64,000 nt of DNA, from positions 1-64,000 of the forward strand of contig JANQJP010000047.1 in NCBI GenBank assembly GCA_028281575.1, given 5' to 3'. How positions within the stretch are numbered: position 1 is the stretch's first letter; each line of letters starts with the position of its first letter. This document shows positions 25,773 to 37,559 of this stretch, one piece after another. The notes below the pieces were generated by a model, which was not told the origin of the DNA, did no database searches, and saw only the letters and a list, made by a program, of their open reading frames with translations. The position numbers and the translations under genes were made by a program. The DNA comes from Cellvibrionaceae bacterium. GTDB lineage: Bacteria > Pseudomonadota > Gammaproteobacteria > Pseudomonadales > Cellvibrionaceae.

Positions 25773-27256
25773 TATGTTATCTGATTGGTGATGCTTAAAA
25801 ATTGTTGCGTAACTTGCTCGGGGTTATCGGCAAGCGTAATGGCGGTAATCATGGCGATACCATCAGGTTTTTCAGCGTGAACATGGGCAAGTCGCTCACT
25901 ATTAATGCCGCCAATGGCAACGAGTGGGTAATTAAGTAATTTACGCCAATAAGCAAAACCTTCCGGGCCATGGGGTTGCCAGGGCATTTGTTTGGTGTCG
26001 GTGTGGTATACCGGTCCGCAGGCAATGTAAGAAGGTTTTAAGGCATGTGCGCGAGCCACTTCAGTGTGGCAATGGGTCGAAACCCCAAGCCGTAAACCTG
26101 CACGATAAATGGCGGTAATATCGGCCGTGTGCAAATCTTCCTGTCCAAGGTGCACGCCATAGGCACCATAGCGGATCGCCAGCTGCCAGTAATCATTAAT
26201 AAATAAACGGCAGTTGTAGCGGTTGGCAATATCTACCGCGTGTTTAATGGACTCAGCCAATTCACTTTCCGTTAGATTTTTTATTCTCAATTGAATGGTG
26301 GATACGCCGAGAGGGAGCAACCGTTCTAGCCATTCAATATTGTCGACGACCGGATATAAACCGAGTTTTGTTTGTGTGCTGTCGGGCAATGAGGGTTCAG
26401 GAAATTTCGCCGTTACAGGTTGTGCCAATGACGATGTTAATGTGGGTAGGTCTATTTCGCTATTGGGAAAATGACTAATCGCAATGGGGCCGGCATGGTC
26501 GGTTCGCGAATAGGCTTGCCGCAGTCCCTGGTTAATTGCCATTTTACCAATAACAACGGCGTCATTTATGGGGTAACCCAAGGCAAGGGCGCAAGCAATC
26601 GCAGAAGCCAGCGCGCATCCTGTACCTCGGGTATTTTTTGTTTGTTGTCGTGGGCTGCTTAACCAGAAAGACTCGTGTTCACTGGCGAAATAATCGCAGC
26701 TTATTTTATCGTTCTCTGACAGGTGGCCGCCTTTTAGTAATACGGATTTTGCACCCATGGCGAGCAGTGTGTGTGCCGAGTCAATCATGTCTTGTGGCGA
26801 TGTCACCGCAAAACCACATAACTGGCTGGCCTCGTTGAGGTTTGGTGTTAATAGCGTGCAATGGGGCAGCAGTTTTTGTTTAAGCGATGCAATTAAATTG
26901 CTGTGGCTAAATGTATCGCCGCTGGTTGCCGAAAAAACCGGATCGATAACTAATGGTGGCGTTACTTGTGTTTGGGCATAGTATTGTGCAAGCAAATCAA
27001 TTTGCTTTTCTGTTGCGAGTAAACCCGTTTTTATTGCCGCGGGTCGATTAGTTCTCGCGGCTTCAAATTGTGTTGAAAAACTTTCGATGGTGACGGCGTT
27101 AATTGCCTTGACGCCTTCGCCGTCCTGCGCAGTATTGGCGCTAATGACATTAAGCGGATGTCCACCGAGCGCGACAATGGTGTGATTATCGCGTTGAATA
27201 CCCGCCAGACCGGCGCTATCACTGCCCGCAATACTTAATACCCCAGGACGTTGCAT
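25772..27256 (-). CDS. thiDE: bifunctional HMP/HMP-P kinase and thiamine phosphate synthase
   Basis: A 494-residue fusion of ThiD (about residues 1-260, SIAGSDSAG opening, KGGHLS and NTRGTGCALASAIA nucleotide-site segments) and ThiE (about 300-494, with FINDYWQLA, GVHLGQEDL and the phosphate-binding AIGGI). It phosphorylates hydroxymethylpyrimidine phosphate and couples it to thiazole phosphate. The ATG at 27256 overlaps the thiG stop as TAATG and has aggaaa in front; an earlier frame start at 27274 is less likely. ThiD carries GLAGIQ where GAGIQ is typical, a small deviation in the pyrimidine-binding loop. Confidence 0.94.
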   Translation of the reverse strand: MQRPGVLSIAGSDSAGLAGIQRDNHTIVALGGHPLNVISANTAQDGEGVKAINAVTIESFSTQFEAARTNRPAAIKTGLLATEKQIDLLAQYYAQTQVTPPLVIDPVFSATSGDTFSHSNLIASLKQKLLPHCTLLTPNLNEASQLCGFAVTSPQDMIDSAHTLLAMGAKSVLLKGGHLSENDKISCDYFASEHESFWLSSPRQQTKNTRGTGCALASAIACALALGYPINDAVVIGKMAINQGLRQAYSRTDHAGPIAISHFPNSEIDLPTLTSSLAQPVTAKFPEPSLPDSTQTKLGLYPVVDNIEWLERLLPLGVSTIQLRIKNLTESELAESIKHAVDIANRYNCRLFINDYWQLAIRYGAYGVHLGQEDLHTADITAIYRAGLRLGVSTHCHTEVARAHALKPSYIACGPVYHTDTKQMPWQPHGPEGFAYWRKLLNYPLVAIGGINSERLAHVHAEKPDGIAMITAITLADNPEQVTQQFLSITNQIT

Positions 27257-28038
27257 TATTTTTCCTGATGCCAAAAGGGTGTGCCTACGACCGGAGTACT
27301 TGGTTGCGCTAAATCGCGTTCGTGCATAACTCCAGCTTCATAAGCCAGTCGACCGGCAAGTAGCGCGTGTTTAAATCCTTCGGCCATGGTGACGGGGTGG
27401 TTGGCATTGGCGACGGCAGTATTTAACAGCACCGCATCGTAACCCAACTCCATGGCTTGGGTGGCATGGGAAGGGGCACCAATGCCCGCGTCGACAATAA
27501 GCGTGATATTCGGCAGTCGCTCGCGCAGGGTTTTAAGTGCATAAGGGTTGATTAAACCTTTGCCGGTGCCAATGGGCGCGCCCCAGGGCATTAGTATTCG
27601 GCAGCCGGCCTCGACCAGCTTTTCGCACAAAACCAAGTCGTCGGTACAATAGGGAAATACTTCAAAGCCCTGGCTAATTAGCTCAGTTGTCGCCTCCAAC
27701 AAACCAAAAGGATCGGGTTGAAGATTATATTCATCGCCGATGACTTCCAGTTTTATCCAATGGGTATTGAACAACTCTCTTGCCATAAGCGCTGTATTGA
27801 TGGCTTCTTTTACCGAGTGACATCCGGCAGTGTTGGGCAAAATATTGAGTTTGAGTGATGACAATAAGGCCCAAAAATCCTGTCCGCCCTGCTGTTGCGG
27901 TTGTTGTCGACGCAGGGATGCGGTAACCACTTCTGCCCCGGAAGCCCGAATAGCATCCAGCATAATTTGCGGCGATGGATAGAGTGCAGAACCAATCAAC
28001 AGACGGCTTGAAAGTTGTTTGTCAGCCAATTGCCACAT
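27256..28038 (-). CDS. thiG: thiazole synthase
   Basis: A 260-residue TIM-barrel enzyme that builds the thiazole phosphate ring from deoxyxylulose phosphate, dehydroglycine and ThiS-thiocarboxylate. The Schiff-base lysine lies in WIKLEVIGD, and the family segments [23 protein letters not shown] and [10 protein letters not shown] are intact. It starts two bases after the thiS stop and overlaps thiDE by one base. In Proteobacteria ThiG works with ThiH or ThiO; here ThiO is in the operon. Confidence 0.96.
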   Translation of the reverse strand: MWQLADKQLSSRLLIGSALYPSPQIMLDAIRASGAEVVTASLRRQQPQQQGGQDFWALLSSLKLNILPNTAGCHSVKEAINTALMARELFNTHWIKLEVIGDEYNLQPDPFGLLEATTELISQGFEVFPYCTDDLVLCEKLVEAGCRILMPWGAPIGTGKGLINPYALKTLRERLPNITLIVDAGIGAPSHATQAMELGYDAVLLNTAVANANHPVTMAEGFKHALLAGRLAYEAGVMHERDLAQPSTPVVGTPFWHQEK

Positions 28039-28040
28039 GA

Positions 28041-28238
28041 TTAACCTCCTTGCATTGGGGTAACAAGTTCAATGCGGTCACCTTCTTGCAATTGTGTTTC
28101 TGCGTACTTAGTTTTTGGCACAAAACAATCATTAATGGCGATGGCAAAGGCTGTGGTTTGAGTGTGTGCTGCAAGAAAACTCGCCAACGATTGGCCCTGG
28201 GTAATGTTTGTTTTTTCGTTATTTAGAAATACATACAT
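28041..28238 (-). CDS. thiS: ThiS sulfur carrier protein
   Basis: A 65-residue ubiquitin-like carrier ending in the required Gly-Gly (TPMQGG). ThiF adenylates its C-terminus, and the resulting thiocarboxylate donates sulfur to ThiG. It lies between thiO and thiG, 14 bases from the former. Confidence 0.95.
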   Translation of the reverse strand: MYVFLNNEKTNITQGQSLASFLAAHTQTTAFAIAINDCFVPKTKYAETQLQEGDRIELVTPMQGG

Positions 28239-28252
28239 AACTATTCAATGTG

Positions 28253-29362
28253 TTAGTGAGCAGCAACAGAAACGAAGGATGTCTGACGTTCAATAATTCC
28301 AGGCACAGTGCCGATAAAACTACTATCACCCGCGAGTAAACGCAGTGCGTCGTTAGCCAATGCAGGGGCTAACAAAAATCCATGACGGAACAAGCCATTA
28401 ATTCGCATTAATCCCGGTTGGTATAGTATTTTCGGTAAGTTATTCGGCAGTGCCGGGCGACAACTGGTGCGAGTCTCGACGATATTGGCTTCACCGAAAC
28501 CGGGGTGAACACTGTAAGCCGCTGACAATAACTCCAGCGCTGAACGCACGGTAATCGGCTCTTCGCTGGCGGTTTCAATTTGGGTAGCACCGACAACAAA
28601 ATGATGATTGGCTCGCGGCACAATATAAATACGATAACGCGGATGCATAAGTCGAATAAGGTGTTTGAATTCAACTTCGGGTGCATACAACTGAACCACC
28701 TCGCCGCGCACGCCGCGCAGTTGTGGCAAATCGGTTTTGGCGCCCAGCCCTCGGCAATCGATAACCGTGTCGAAGGTCCAACGAGTTGATCCGGAATAGA
28801 CGTTCCCGGGTTCAACTTTATTTAGAGTGATGCCTTCATTAAAAACAACGCCCATTTGTTTTAAGTGCTGTGTTAATGCGTTTAAAAAAAGCGGTGGTGA
28901 AATCCAGGCTTCATTGGCGATAAAAGAGGCCTCGCTAAAACTTTTGGCCAAACCGGGTTCCAAACTGGCCAATTGTTTTTTGTCCAAACACTGCATTTCG
29001 TTTTCGGTGAAATGTAAGCGCGATACATGTTGGCGAAAATTGATTAAATCTGCGTGATCGTTGGCGTGAGCAATAATCAAACTGCCGGTTTGATGAAAAT
29101 CAACATCTGCATTCAGCTCTTCCACAATCGCCGGCCATAAAGCCAGGGACTGCTTCCCCAACTGGACAATGGTGTCCTCGGCGGAATCGGCCTCCGAGAG
29201 CGGCGTTAGCATACCGGCGGCGGTAAAGGCTGCCGCTCGTTCGTGTTTAGTTTTGTCGCGATCAAACAAGGTGACGGCGTTACCTTGCCGGGCCAATTGC
29301 CAGGCAATAAGGCGGCCCATAATGCCAGCACCAACAACGCCGATCTGTGTGACGTGACTCAC
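28253..29362 (-). CDS. thiO: glycine oxidase ThiO
   Basis: A 369-residue FAD-dependent amino acid oxidase of the DAO family. The dinucleotide-binding motif GVVGAGIMGR lies at the N-terminus, followed by the conserved ERAAAFTAAGML region; the C-terminal RPALPNN segment is family-typical. It oxidises glycine to dehydroglycine for ThiG, the oxygen-dependent alternative to ThiH. The frame runs upstream to 29416, but a GTG at 29362 has agagg at ideal spacing and lies 10 bases after the thiC stop, so I choose it. Confidence 0.94.
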   Translation of the reverse strand: MSHVTQIGVVGAGIMGRLIAWQLARQGNAVTLFDRDKTKHERAAAFTAAGMLTPLSEADSAEDTIVQLGKQSLALWPAIVEELNADVDFHQTGSLIIAHANDHADLINFRQHVSRLHFTENEMQCLDKKQLASLEPGLAKSFSEASFIANEAWISPPLFLNALTQHLKQMGVVFNEGITLNKVEPGNVYSGSTRWTFDTVIDCRGLGAKTDLPQLRGVRGEVVQLYAPEVEFKHLIRLMHPRYRIYIVPRANHHFVVGATQIETASEEPITVRSALELLSAAYSVHPGFGEANIVETRTSCRPALPNNLPKILYQPGLMRINGLFRHGFLLAPALANDALRLLAGDSSFIGTVPGIIERQTSFVSVAAH

Positions 29363-29372
29363 CGGTTTGCCT

Positions 29373-31404
<2,032 letters not shown>

Positions 31405-31411
31405 CCGTTTG

Positions 31412-31439
31412 ATTATAGTGATCCCGTTTATATTGTCCA
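31412..31439 (-). promoter_or_regulatory. sigma-70 promoter of the thi operon
   Basis: On the minus strand TGGACA (31439-31434), a 16-base spacer and a perfect TATAAT (31417-31412) place the transcript start about 7 bases on, right at the first bases of the TPP riboswitch. Confidence 0.82.
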
Positions 31440-31481
31440 CTGATTTTACGCTTGTGCTAACACGCGTATAGAGGAAGACGG

Positions 31482-31673
31482 GTGCTAAAACAAATAATGA
31501 CTGTCCTTGCTTCTTTGAGAGAAATTTCTGGATATACGCTGATTGCAAGAGCGTTTTGTTTTTTTATAGCTATGCGAGATGCTAATAACGCGCTCTATTT
31601 ACTTTTAGGCGTGGGCGCAACCCTTTTTTCGTGGTACAGCCAAACATTGTTTGACTCAGGTGCAATTGCTTAG
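31482..31673 (+). CDS. small hypothetical membrane protein
   Basis: A 63-residue frame with a clear ribosome site (gaggaa, five bases before the GTG at 31482). The middle and C-terminal parts are hydrophobic (ARAFCFFIA and LYLLLGVGATLFSWY), enough for one or two membrane segments. It is divergent from the thi operon and I do not recognise it. An internal ATG at 31497 would give 58 residues. Confidence 0.42.
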   Translation: MLKQIMTVLASLREISGYTLIARAFCFFIAMRDANNALYLLLGVGATLFSWYSQTLFDSGAIA

Positions 31674-31868
31674 ATTTTGAGTTTTATAAGTGCCATTTGA
31701 TGTTACCCCCTAAATTGAACTGACGTAGCAACAAAGGTAGCAGCACTATTGCTGGGTTAATAAGATCACATTTGACATGTGGTGAAATACCTAAATGGCT
31801 GCAAATCCTTGTAACACAAGGGTTTGAACATTAATTGAATCAGTCTGAAACGATTTGGGGCTTTATGT

Positions 31869-31955
31869 TGGTACCAGAGGCCGGACTCGAACCGGCACGC
31901 TTTTAAGGGCGGGGGATTTTGAATCCCCTGTGTCTACCAATTTCACCACTCTGGC
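31869..31955 (-). tRNA. tRNA-Leu (anticodon CAA)
   Basis: 87 bases on the minus strand form a class II tRNA: acceptor gccagag paired with ctctggt, a D-arm, anticodon arm gggga-ttcaaaa-tcccc giving anticodon CAA, a long variable arm, T-arm gccgg-ttcgagt-ccggc, and an encoded CCA end. The first acceptor pair is G-T. Confidence 0.97.
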
Positions 31956-32009
31956 AATAATACTGTGTCGAAGGGGTATTTTTGCAGCCCTTCCTGCGGC
32001 GAGCGCGGA

Positions 32010-32037
32010 ATTATATCAACGAGTTTGGTCCGGTCAA
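32010..32037 (-). promoter_or_regulatory. promoter of the tRNA-Leu gene
   Basis: On the minus strand TTGACC (32037-32032), a 16-base spacer and TATAAT (32015-32010) are followed by a GC-rich discriminator (tccgcgc), as in stringently controlled stable-RNA promoters. The predicted start is about 48 bases before the tRNA. Confidence 0.7.
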
Positions 32038-32104
32038 CCGTTAAGGTTTGGCTTATGTAGCGCTTTGCTATACCCTTGCGCGTCTCCAAAAAGCTGAGAC
32101 TCCC

Positions 32105-34280
<2,176 letters not shown>

Positions 34281-34465
34281 AAATTGCGATGATGCCCCGA
34301 TTGATTAGCGTCAGCAGGCCCTAGCGAAACTGAGGTTCTTCGGCACGAAAAATCGGTATAATCGCGAACTTCTCGCAACTTGGTGAGCCAGGCATTGCTA
34401 ATCAGAGAATAAAACGACACAACAGTTGCCAGGGTGAGTGGCAACACAGTCCACCGGATGACATC

Positions 34466-36331
34466 ATGAACAAATTTCCCACTTGGAAATACTTGCTTAT
34501 CCTCATTGTTGCGGCAATGGGCTTTATTTACGCACTGCCCAATATTTATCCTCCCGATCCTGCCATTCAAATTTCAGGTACCTCGGCGATTTACACTCCG
34601 GACGAACCCTTGCTCAAGTCGGTTACCAAAACGCTCGATGAACTGGAGATAGATTATTTTGGCGAGGAGCTGGGTGAAAAGAGCTTGCTCGTGCGTCTGG
34701 CTGAAGTCGACGATCAGATGCGGGCGCGCCGCGAAATTGAGGAAGCGCTCGGTGAAAACCATGTGGTAGCGGTGAACCTTGCACCGACAACACCAGACTG
34801 GCTGCGCGCTATTGGCGCGCGTTCGATGAATCTCGGTTTGGATTTGGCCGGTGGTGTCCATTTTTTACTTGAGGTCGACACTCAAAAAGTTATTGAGGAT
34901 ACCGTTGCGAGTTTAGAGCTGCAGCTAAAGCGCGAAATAAGAAAAAACAATTTGCGTGGCGTACTCGTTCGTTCGGGTGGTAATAGTTTGCGAATTACGG
35001 CGAAGACGAGCGAACTGCGAGACAGTGTGTTGGATATTATTCGCGAGGAAATGACTGAGCTGGATGTTGAGAACTCGCAGGAAGAAAGCTTATTTATTAT
35101 TAATGCCACGCTTACTGAGCAGTTTATTCGCGAGAAAGAAGACTATGCGGTGAACCAAAACCTGACGACGCTGCGCAATCGCGTTAACGAAATTGGCGTT
35201 GCTGAGCCTTTAGTGCAGCGCCAGGGTCGCAATCGCATTGTTGTTCAATTGCCAGGTATTCAGGATTCGTCGCGGGCTAAGGCCATTTTGGGAAAAACGG
35301 CAAATTTACAATTCCGTTTGGAAGCTGAGACGAATACACCTGTTTCCCGCAAAGAGCGTTTTGAATTTCGTGACGAACAGGAGCAGCGTTATTTTGGCGG
35401 CGCAGAGCTCGAGCGCAACGTGCTTGTTTACGGTAAAAGTGTCGTCAATGCTCAAGCTACGTTTGATCCGGAAAATAGCGAACCGCAGGTGTCTATCACG
35501 CTCGATGGAGACGGCGCTTCGCGTATGAATCGCGGTACGCGCGACAATATTGGTCGGCGTATGGGTGTGCTTTTTATCGAGTTTAAACCGAAGAAAATTG
35601 TAACCGTGGATGCTGAGGGCAATGAACTGGTAAAAATTGAACAAGTGGCCGATGAAAAAATTATTAGTTTGGCGACGATTCGCAGCGCGCTCGGCAAAAA
35701 TTTTGTGATTACCGGTCTCGATAGTCCCGAGGAATCATCTGAACTTGCATTGCTATTGCGTTCGGGCGCCTTGGCTGCGCCGATGACCTATGTCGAAGAG
35801 CGTACAATTGGGCCATCTCTCGGTGCGGAAAATATCGCACTGGGCGTCAAATCAGTGCAATTAGGTTTGGCGCTTGTTTTGCTATTTATGCTTGTGTACT
35901 ACCGGGTATTTGGGTTTGCCGCCAATCTTGCGTTGGCGTTTAATCTGGTGCTCATTGTTGCAGTGATGTCGGGTATAGGTGCAACGCTTACATTGCCGGG
36001 AATTGCGGGTATTGTATTAACCGTGGGTATGGCGGTTGATGCAAACGTATTGATTTTTTCACGTATACGCGAAGAGTTAAAAAATGGTGTGCCAAATCAA
36101 ACGGCGATTAAAGCGGGTTTTGATCGAGCCTTTGTCACTATTTTGGATGCTAATCTGACAACATTAATTGTCGCTGTCATTTTATTTGCGATCGGTTCTG
36201 GTCCGGTTAAAGGTTTTGCCGTGACTTTATCCGTGGGTATTTTGACCTCGATGTTTACCGCGATTTTGGGCACACGGGCGATCATCAATATTATTTATGG
36301 CGGTCGTCAGGTTAACAAGCTCTGGATTTAA
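34466..36331 (+). CDS. secD: protein translocase subunit SecD
   Basis: A 621-residue inner-membrane component of the SecDF complex that uses the proton gradient to pull exported proteins across. It has the N-terminal helix (residues 7-25), the large periplasmic P1 domain, and five C-terminal helices from about residue 460; the membrane motif GLDLAGGVHFLLEVD, the VTTLRNRVNEIGVAE-like segment, and TVGMAVDANVLIFSRIREE are conserved. It is 24 bases upstream of secF. A TATAAT (34357-34362) in the gap may be its own -10. Confidence 0.96.
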   Translation: MNKFPTWKYLLILIVAAMGFIYALPNIYPPDPAIQISGTSAIYTPDEPLLKSVTKTLDELEIDYFGEELGEKSLLVRLAEVDDQMRARREIEEALGENHVVAVNLAPTTPDWLRAIGARSMNLGLDLAGGVHFLLEVDTQKVIEDTVASLELQLKREIRKNNLRGVLVRSGGNSLRITAKTSELRDSVLDIIREEMTELDVENSQEESLFIINATLTEQFIREKEDYAVNQNLTTLRNRVNEIGVAEPLVQRQGRNRIVVQLPGIQDSSRAKAILGKTANLQFRLEAETNTPVSRKERFEFRDEQEQRYFGGAELERNVLVYGKSVVNAQATFDPENSEPQVSITLDGDGASRMNRGTRDNIGRRMGVLFIEFKPKKIVTVDAEGNELVKIEQVADEKIISLATIRSALGKNFVITGLDSPEESSELALLLRSGALAAPMTYVEERTIGPSLGAENIALGVKSVQLGLALVLLFMLVYYRVFGFAANLALAFNLVLIVAVMSGIGATLTLPGIAGIVLTVGMAVDANVLIFSRIREELKNGVPNQTAIKAGFDRAFVTILDANLTTLIVAVILFAIGSGPVKGFAVTLSVGILTSMFTAILGTRAIINIIYGGRQVNKLWI

Positions 36332-36354
36332 CTGGGATTTAAAACGAGAAAAAA

Positions 36355-37272
36355 ATGAGCGATACCAAAATTATTAGATTTATGAAGCAGCGTTACATCG
36401 CGGCTGTTTTTTCAATTGCTTTATTGCTGGCCTCGGTATTTTCCCTGGTTACCGGTGGCTTGAATTTGGGTTTGGATTTTACTGGCGGTGCACTGGTCGA
36501 GTTGAAGTACGAGCAAACGGCTGAGCTTGATGACATTCGCGAGACGATGACGGAAATTGGTTACCCAGGTGCCTCAGTTATTTATTTCGGTTCAGATCGC
36601 GATGTGCAAATTCGTTTTCAAACGGATGATCCCAAAGTGGGTGATCAGGTAGCGCAATCCATTTTGAGCACTAGTGACGTGAATATGGAAGTACAGCGCA
36701 TTTCTTATGTCGGTTCACAAATTGGCGACGAACTTGCAAATGACGGCGGTCTCGGTTTGCTGTTTGCGTTGGCTGTTGTTATGGCTTACGTCGCATTGCG
36801 TTTTCAGGTCAAGTTTTCAGTGGGTGCAGTTGCAGCACTTATTCACGATGTGGTTATAGTGATAGGCATCTTTTCTTTATTTAAACTCGATTTTGACCTT
36901 ACAGTGTTGGCAGCGGTGTTAGCGGTTATTGGTTATTCACTTAATGACACAATTGTCGTCGCCGACCGTATTCGTGAAAACTTTCGTATAGTGCGCAAAG
37001 ATGATTCACAGGAAATTATCGATCTATCACTCACCCAGACTTTAGAACGTACCTTAATTACTTCATTTACTACGCTATTGGTACTGTTCGCGTTATTTTT
37101 TATTGGCGGTGAAATGATCCATAATTTCGCGCTGGCGCTTATTATTGGTGTTGTTGTGGGAACTTATTCGTCGATTTACGTTGCAGCTAATGTTCTGCTC
37201 GGGTTGAAAATTAGCCGCGAAGACCTGCTGCCTGTGGAAAAAGAAGGTGCAGAACTGGACGAAGCACTTTAG
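36355..37272 (+). CDS. secF: protein translocase subunit SecF
   Basis: A 305-residue SecF with helix 1 (residues 14-34), GLDFTGGALVEL, a short periplasmic domain and five helices from about residue 130, including YSLNDTIVVADRIRENFR and the TSFTTLLVL motif. It forms the SecDF complex with the product of the gene 24 bases upstream. Its last four bases overlap the stop end of a small minus-strand ORF. Confidence 0.96.
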   Translation: MSDTKIIRFMKQRYIAAVFSIALLLASVFSLVTGGLNLGLDFTGGALVELKYEQTAELDDIRETMTEIGYPGASVIYFGSDRDVQIRFQTDDPKVGDQVAQSILSTSDVNMEVQRISYVGSQIGDELANDGGLGLLFALAVVMAYVALRFQVKFSVGAVAALIHDVVIVIGIFSLFKLDFDLTVLAAVLAVIGYSLNDTIVVADRIRENFRIVRKDDSQEIIDLSLTQTLERTLITSFTTLLVLFALFFIGGEMIHNFALALIIGVVVGTYSSIYVAANVLLGLKISREDLLPVEKEGAELDEAL

Positions 37273-37448
37273 CCCATTTTATTGGCGGAAGACTGATAGC
37301 TATGTTTGTCGGCAACCATTGACTGAGGTTCGCACAAAGAATGTGGCACTTTTACCGGCACTAGCAAGTGATTGCGTTCACTCATATTTGCGTCGCCTTG
37401 CCACGTAAAAACTTCCAGCAATGCTTCCTTGATATCATCTAAACTCAT
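37269..37448 (-). CDS. small 59-residue hypothetical protein
   Basis: A short frame reads leftwards from ATG 37448 to TAA 37269. A good ribosome site (ggag, eight bases before the ATG) precedes it. The product opens MSLDDIKEALLEVFTWQGD, an acidic amphipathic helix, followed by NHLLVPVKVPHSLCEP and a polar tail. It has no membrane segment or motif I recognise. It fills almost the entire gap between secF and the histidine kinase gene and overlaps the secF stop by four bases. The ordered composition and ribosome site argue for a real gene. Confidence 0.55.
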   Translation of the reverse strand: MSLDDIKEALLEVFTWQGDANMSERNHLLVPVKVPHSLCEPQSMVADKHSYQSSANKMG

Positions 37449-37559
37449 AAACGAACTCCCGTAGGCCGTTGTTGCTTGAGTATAGATGCTTCCAACGGCT
37501 TCTTATCTGGGATATGGTAATTCCGTCTAAGAAACAAGCAGCCTATTCTAAAAGCGCAA

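Noticed and set aside
32048-32104. N-terminal extension of QueA
   Set aside because: The 19 extra residues are not part of the family and overlap the tRNA-Leu upstream region; the ATG at 32105 gives the standard start.
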